A DNA stretch of 64,000 bases from Blastomussa wellsi (taxonomy: Eukaryota; Cnidaria; Anthozoa; Scleractinia; Plerogyridae). The notes beneath the pieces are model-generated. The model saw nothing but the letters and a program-made list of their open reading frames with translations, did not search any database and had not been told where the DNA came from. Position numbers and translations under genes: made by a program. Positions 61,801 to 64,000 of the stretch are shown piece after piece. Positions within the stretch are counted from its first letter, which is position 1. The number at the start of each line of letters is the position of its first letter. Location of the stretch: the NCBI GenBank assembly GCA_947652115.1, contig OX393562.1, positions 24,896,503-24,960,502 on the forward strand. The letters run 5' to 3'.

Positions 61801-62726
61801 TATTTTGCGTTTGGGCTTCTGGGTTGTGTTCCTTATAAAGAGGTGGTTCTGTTCCATACATTTTACTGTAACTTTGGCCGGGCTGAAGAATATTTGTTAT
61901 ATAAAGGTTCGTTAAATCCTGGTTCCACTGCACACAGCGGCTAGAAGAAAGGGGACCAAAACATACATGTAGTTCTTATTTTCAAATGTTTTGAGAGGCA
62001 TTTTGAGAATCGTTGTAATAGTGTCTTTGAAACTAATCGATTGAGGCCTGTAAACCACATTCAGTTTATCAGATTCATTCACCTTCACATGTACCTTAAA
62101 AGTGGTTTCTCAAGTGTGACCAAGTGACAGAAACGTGAAGTAACCGTTTTTCCGTTTCTAAAAACTTCTAGGGTTTCGAAGATGAAAAGCCTGAGCCTGA
62201 AGGTTTGGAGCTAAGGTAAACCCCACTTCTAAACTCACAGCTCTAGTCGCATCAACAACGTGTAATTTTTCCTTATTATGATCTTATAAGTCCATTGAAC
62301 CCGGAGCTCTCTCTCGCAATGGAAATAGCGTAAAACGTTGGCTGAAAAGAAAATTGTTGTCGCGTGAAAATTCGTAAAGCTGCTTCAAAAGAACACACAC
62401 ACACGGAAAATTATGTGACAAAAATAAAAATTACTTAAAAGGTTTATGTATAAACATTTAGATATTTTAAAACTCAGTAAAAACAATTAAGTAGATTTTA
62501 GATTATGGAACATAAAACAATGTAAGAAATGTAACCGAAATATTATCGATGTTTGTAATGTGGTGTATGAAGTAAGAAAAAAATTTAAAAAGAGAGAAAA
62601 AAATCCCCCCTCCCTTTGCGAATGGCTGCAACTGTGGAAAATTTTACTGAAATGAATTAATAAAAACATTCTGGTAATAGGGGTCGACTACAAGATGCGA
62701 GTTACATCTCTTTTTATTTATCGCAG
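58831..62726. other. Spacer with tandem duplication
   Basis: It includes the upstream region of the DED gene. A minus-strand frame beginning with ATG 59232 (MAKDLVTEFLKS) runs 75 codons but has no family signature or clear splice link to 58700. The 705-bp duplication at 60664-62067 is the main structure. No other gene was recognised. Confidence 0.55.
60664..62067 (+). repeat. 705-bp direct tandem duplication
   Basis: Unit 1 (60664-61368) and unit 2 (61369-62067) read the same over about 699 bases. Each contains the same 62-codon minus-strand frame (61040-61228 and 61745-61933) and a hairpin (GGATATTTACC / GGTAAATATCC). Unit 1 ends with six extra bases (TCGTTG). Outside the units the flanks differ. 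Confidence 0.92.
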
Positions 62727-63700
<974 letters not shown>

Positions 63701-64000
63701 GTAAGTCAGTGGTGTACTGCATTGTTCGGTCACTCAAGTACAGTGTTTGCATCTTCGTTCAACAAAAATACATTAAAAGTCATCTATTAATCATCACAGT
63801 GAAGGGTAAAACAATAAAATGATGTTTGAAAGTGGAATTATGGACGAGTAGCCTACATAGTGATAGCGGCGTGACCATCCCGAGGTCCCATGTACAGTAT
63901 ACTGAATTGAAATAAAGGCCCTGTTCGTGTTATATATGGAGAAGAGAGCCAGCTTTTTCTCACTTTGGCTCACAAACCCGAGGCAACTCACGGCATGCCA

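Noticed and set aside
61040..61933. Two identical 62-codon minus-strand frames as duplicated genes
   Set aside because: Their identity follows from the 705-bp duplication, and the frame lies in non-coding hairpin-bearing repeat sequence.

Overview
This window looks like nuclear DNA of an anthozoan cnidarian, most likely a stony coral or close relative. It is AT-rich, its genes are split into many short exons with canonical splice sites, and its introns and spacers are full of short inverted-repeat transposons, tRNA-derived SINEs, LINE fragments and Penelope-like terminal repeats. The gene set (tandem CYP3-like P450s, a betaine-type BCCT carrier in an animal gene context, a short-loop class A receptor, a death-effector/TRADD-N-like adaptor) also fits a cnidarian. 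The species is inferred, not proven.

Layout. 1-6035 (minus): a CYP3-like cytochrome P450, nine exons, cut by the left edge. 9466-20277 (minus): a second, complete 13-exon CYP3-like P450 with the same intron phases and a homologous upstream exon and promoter, so the pair is a tandem duplication. A LINE reverse-transcriptase fragment and several MITEs sit in its introns, and two unexplained spliceable exons lie between its last two coding exons. 20.6-25.2 kb: spacer with inverted-repeat elements. 25283-25513 (plus): a G protein gamma subunit on one coding exon. 26177-31975 (minus): a five-exon type II membrane sulfotransferase with a large pentamer-based satellite in its last intron. 32.0-36.8 kb: gene-poor, with Penelope-like repeats carrying hammerhead-like cores. 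36802-43065 (minus): a three-exon BCCT-family transporter with a long C-terminal tail and a MULE-like element in intron 1. 43.1-47.7 kb: spacer. 47753-48757 (plus): an intronless class A GPCR. 51049-58700 (minus): exons for an N-terminal death effector domain, a TRADD-N-like domain and a downstream SH2 domain, possibly one adaptor gene. 58.8-62.7 kb: repeats, including a recent 705-bp direct tandem duplication. 62727-63700 (plus): the first exons of a gene that runs off the right edge.

The genes do not form one pathway. They look like ordinary neighbours: xenobiotic or sterol oxidation (P450s), sulfation in the Golgi, osmolyte uptake (BCCT), G-protein signalling (Gγ and the GPCR) and innate-immune or apoptotic signalling (DED/TRADD-N/SH2). 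The most unusual items are the DED + TRADD-N-like + SH2 exon series with a GC-AG intron, the hammerhead-like Penelope repeats, the BCCT gene and the extra 3' exon cassette in the second P450. All exon calls come from reading splice sites, phases and protein motifs by eye; no alignment or transcript data were available.
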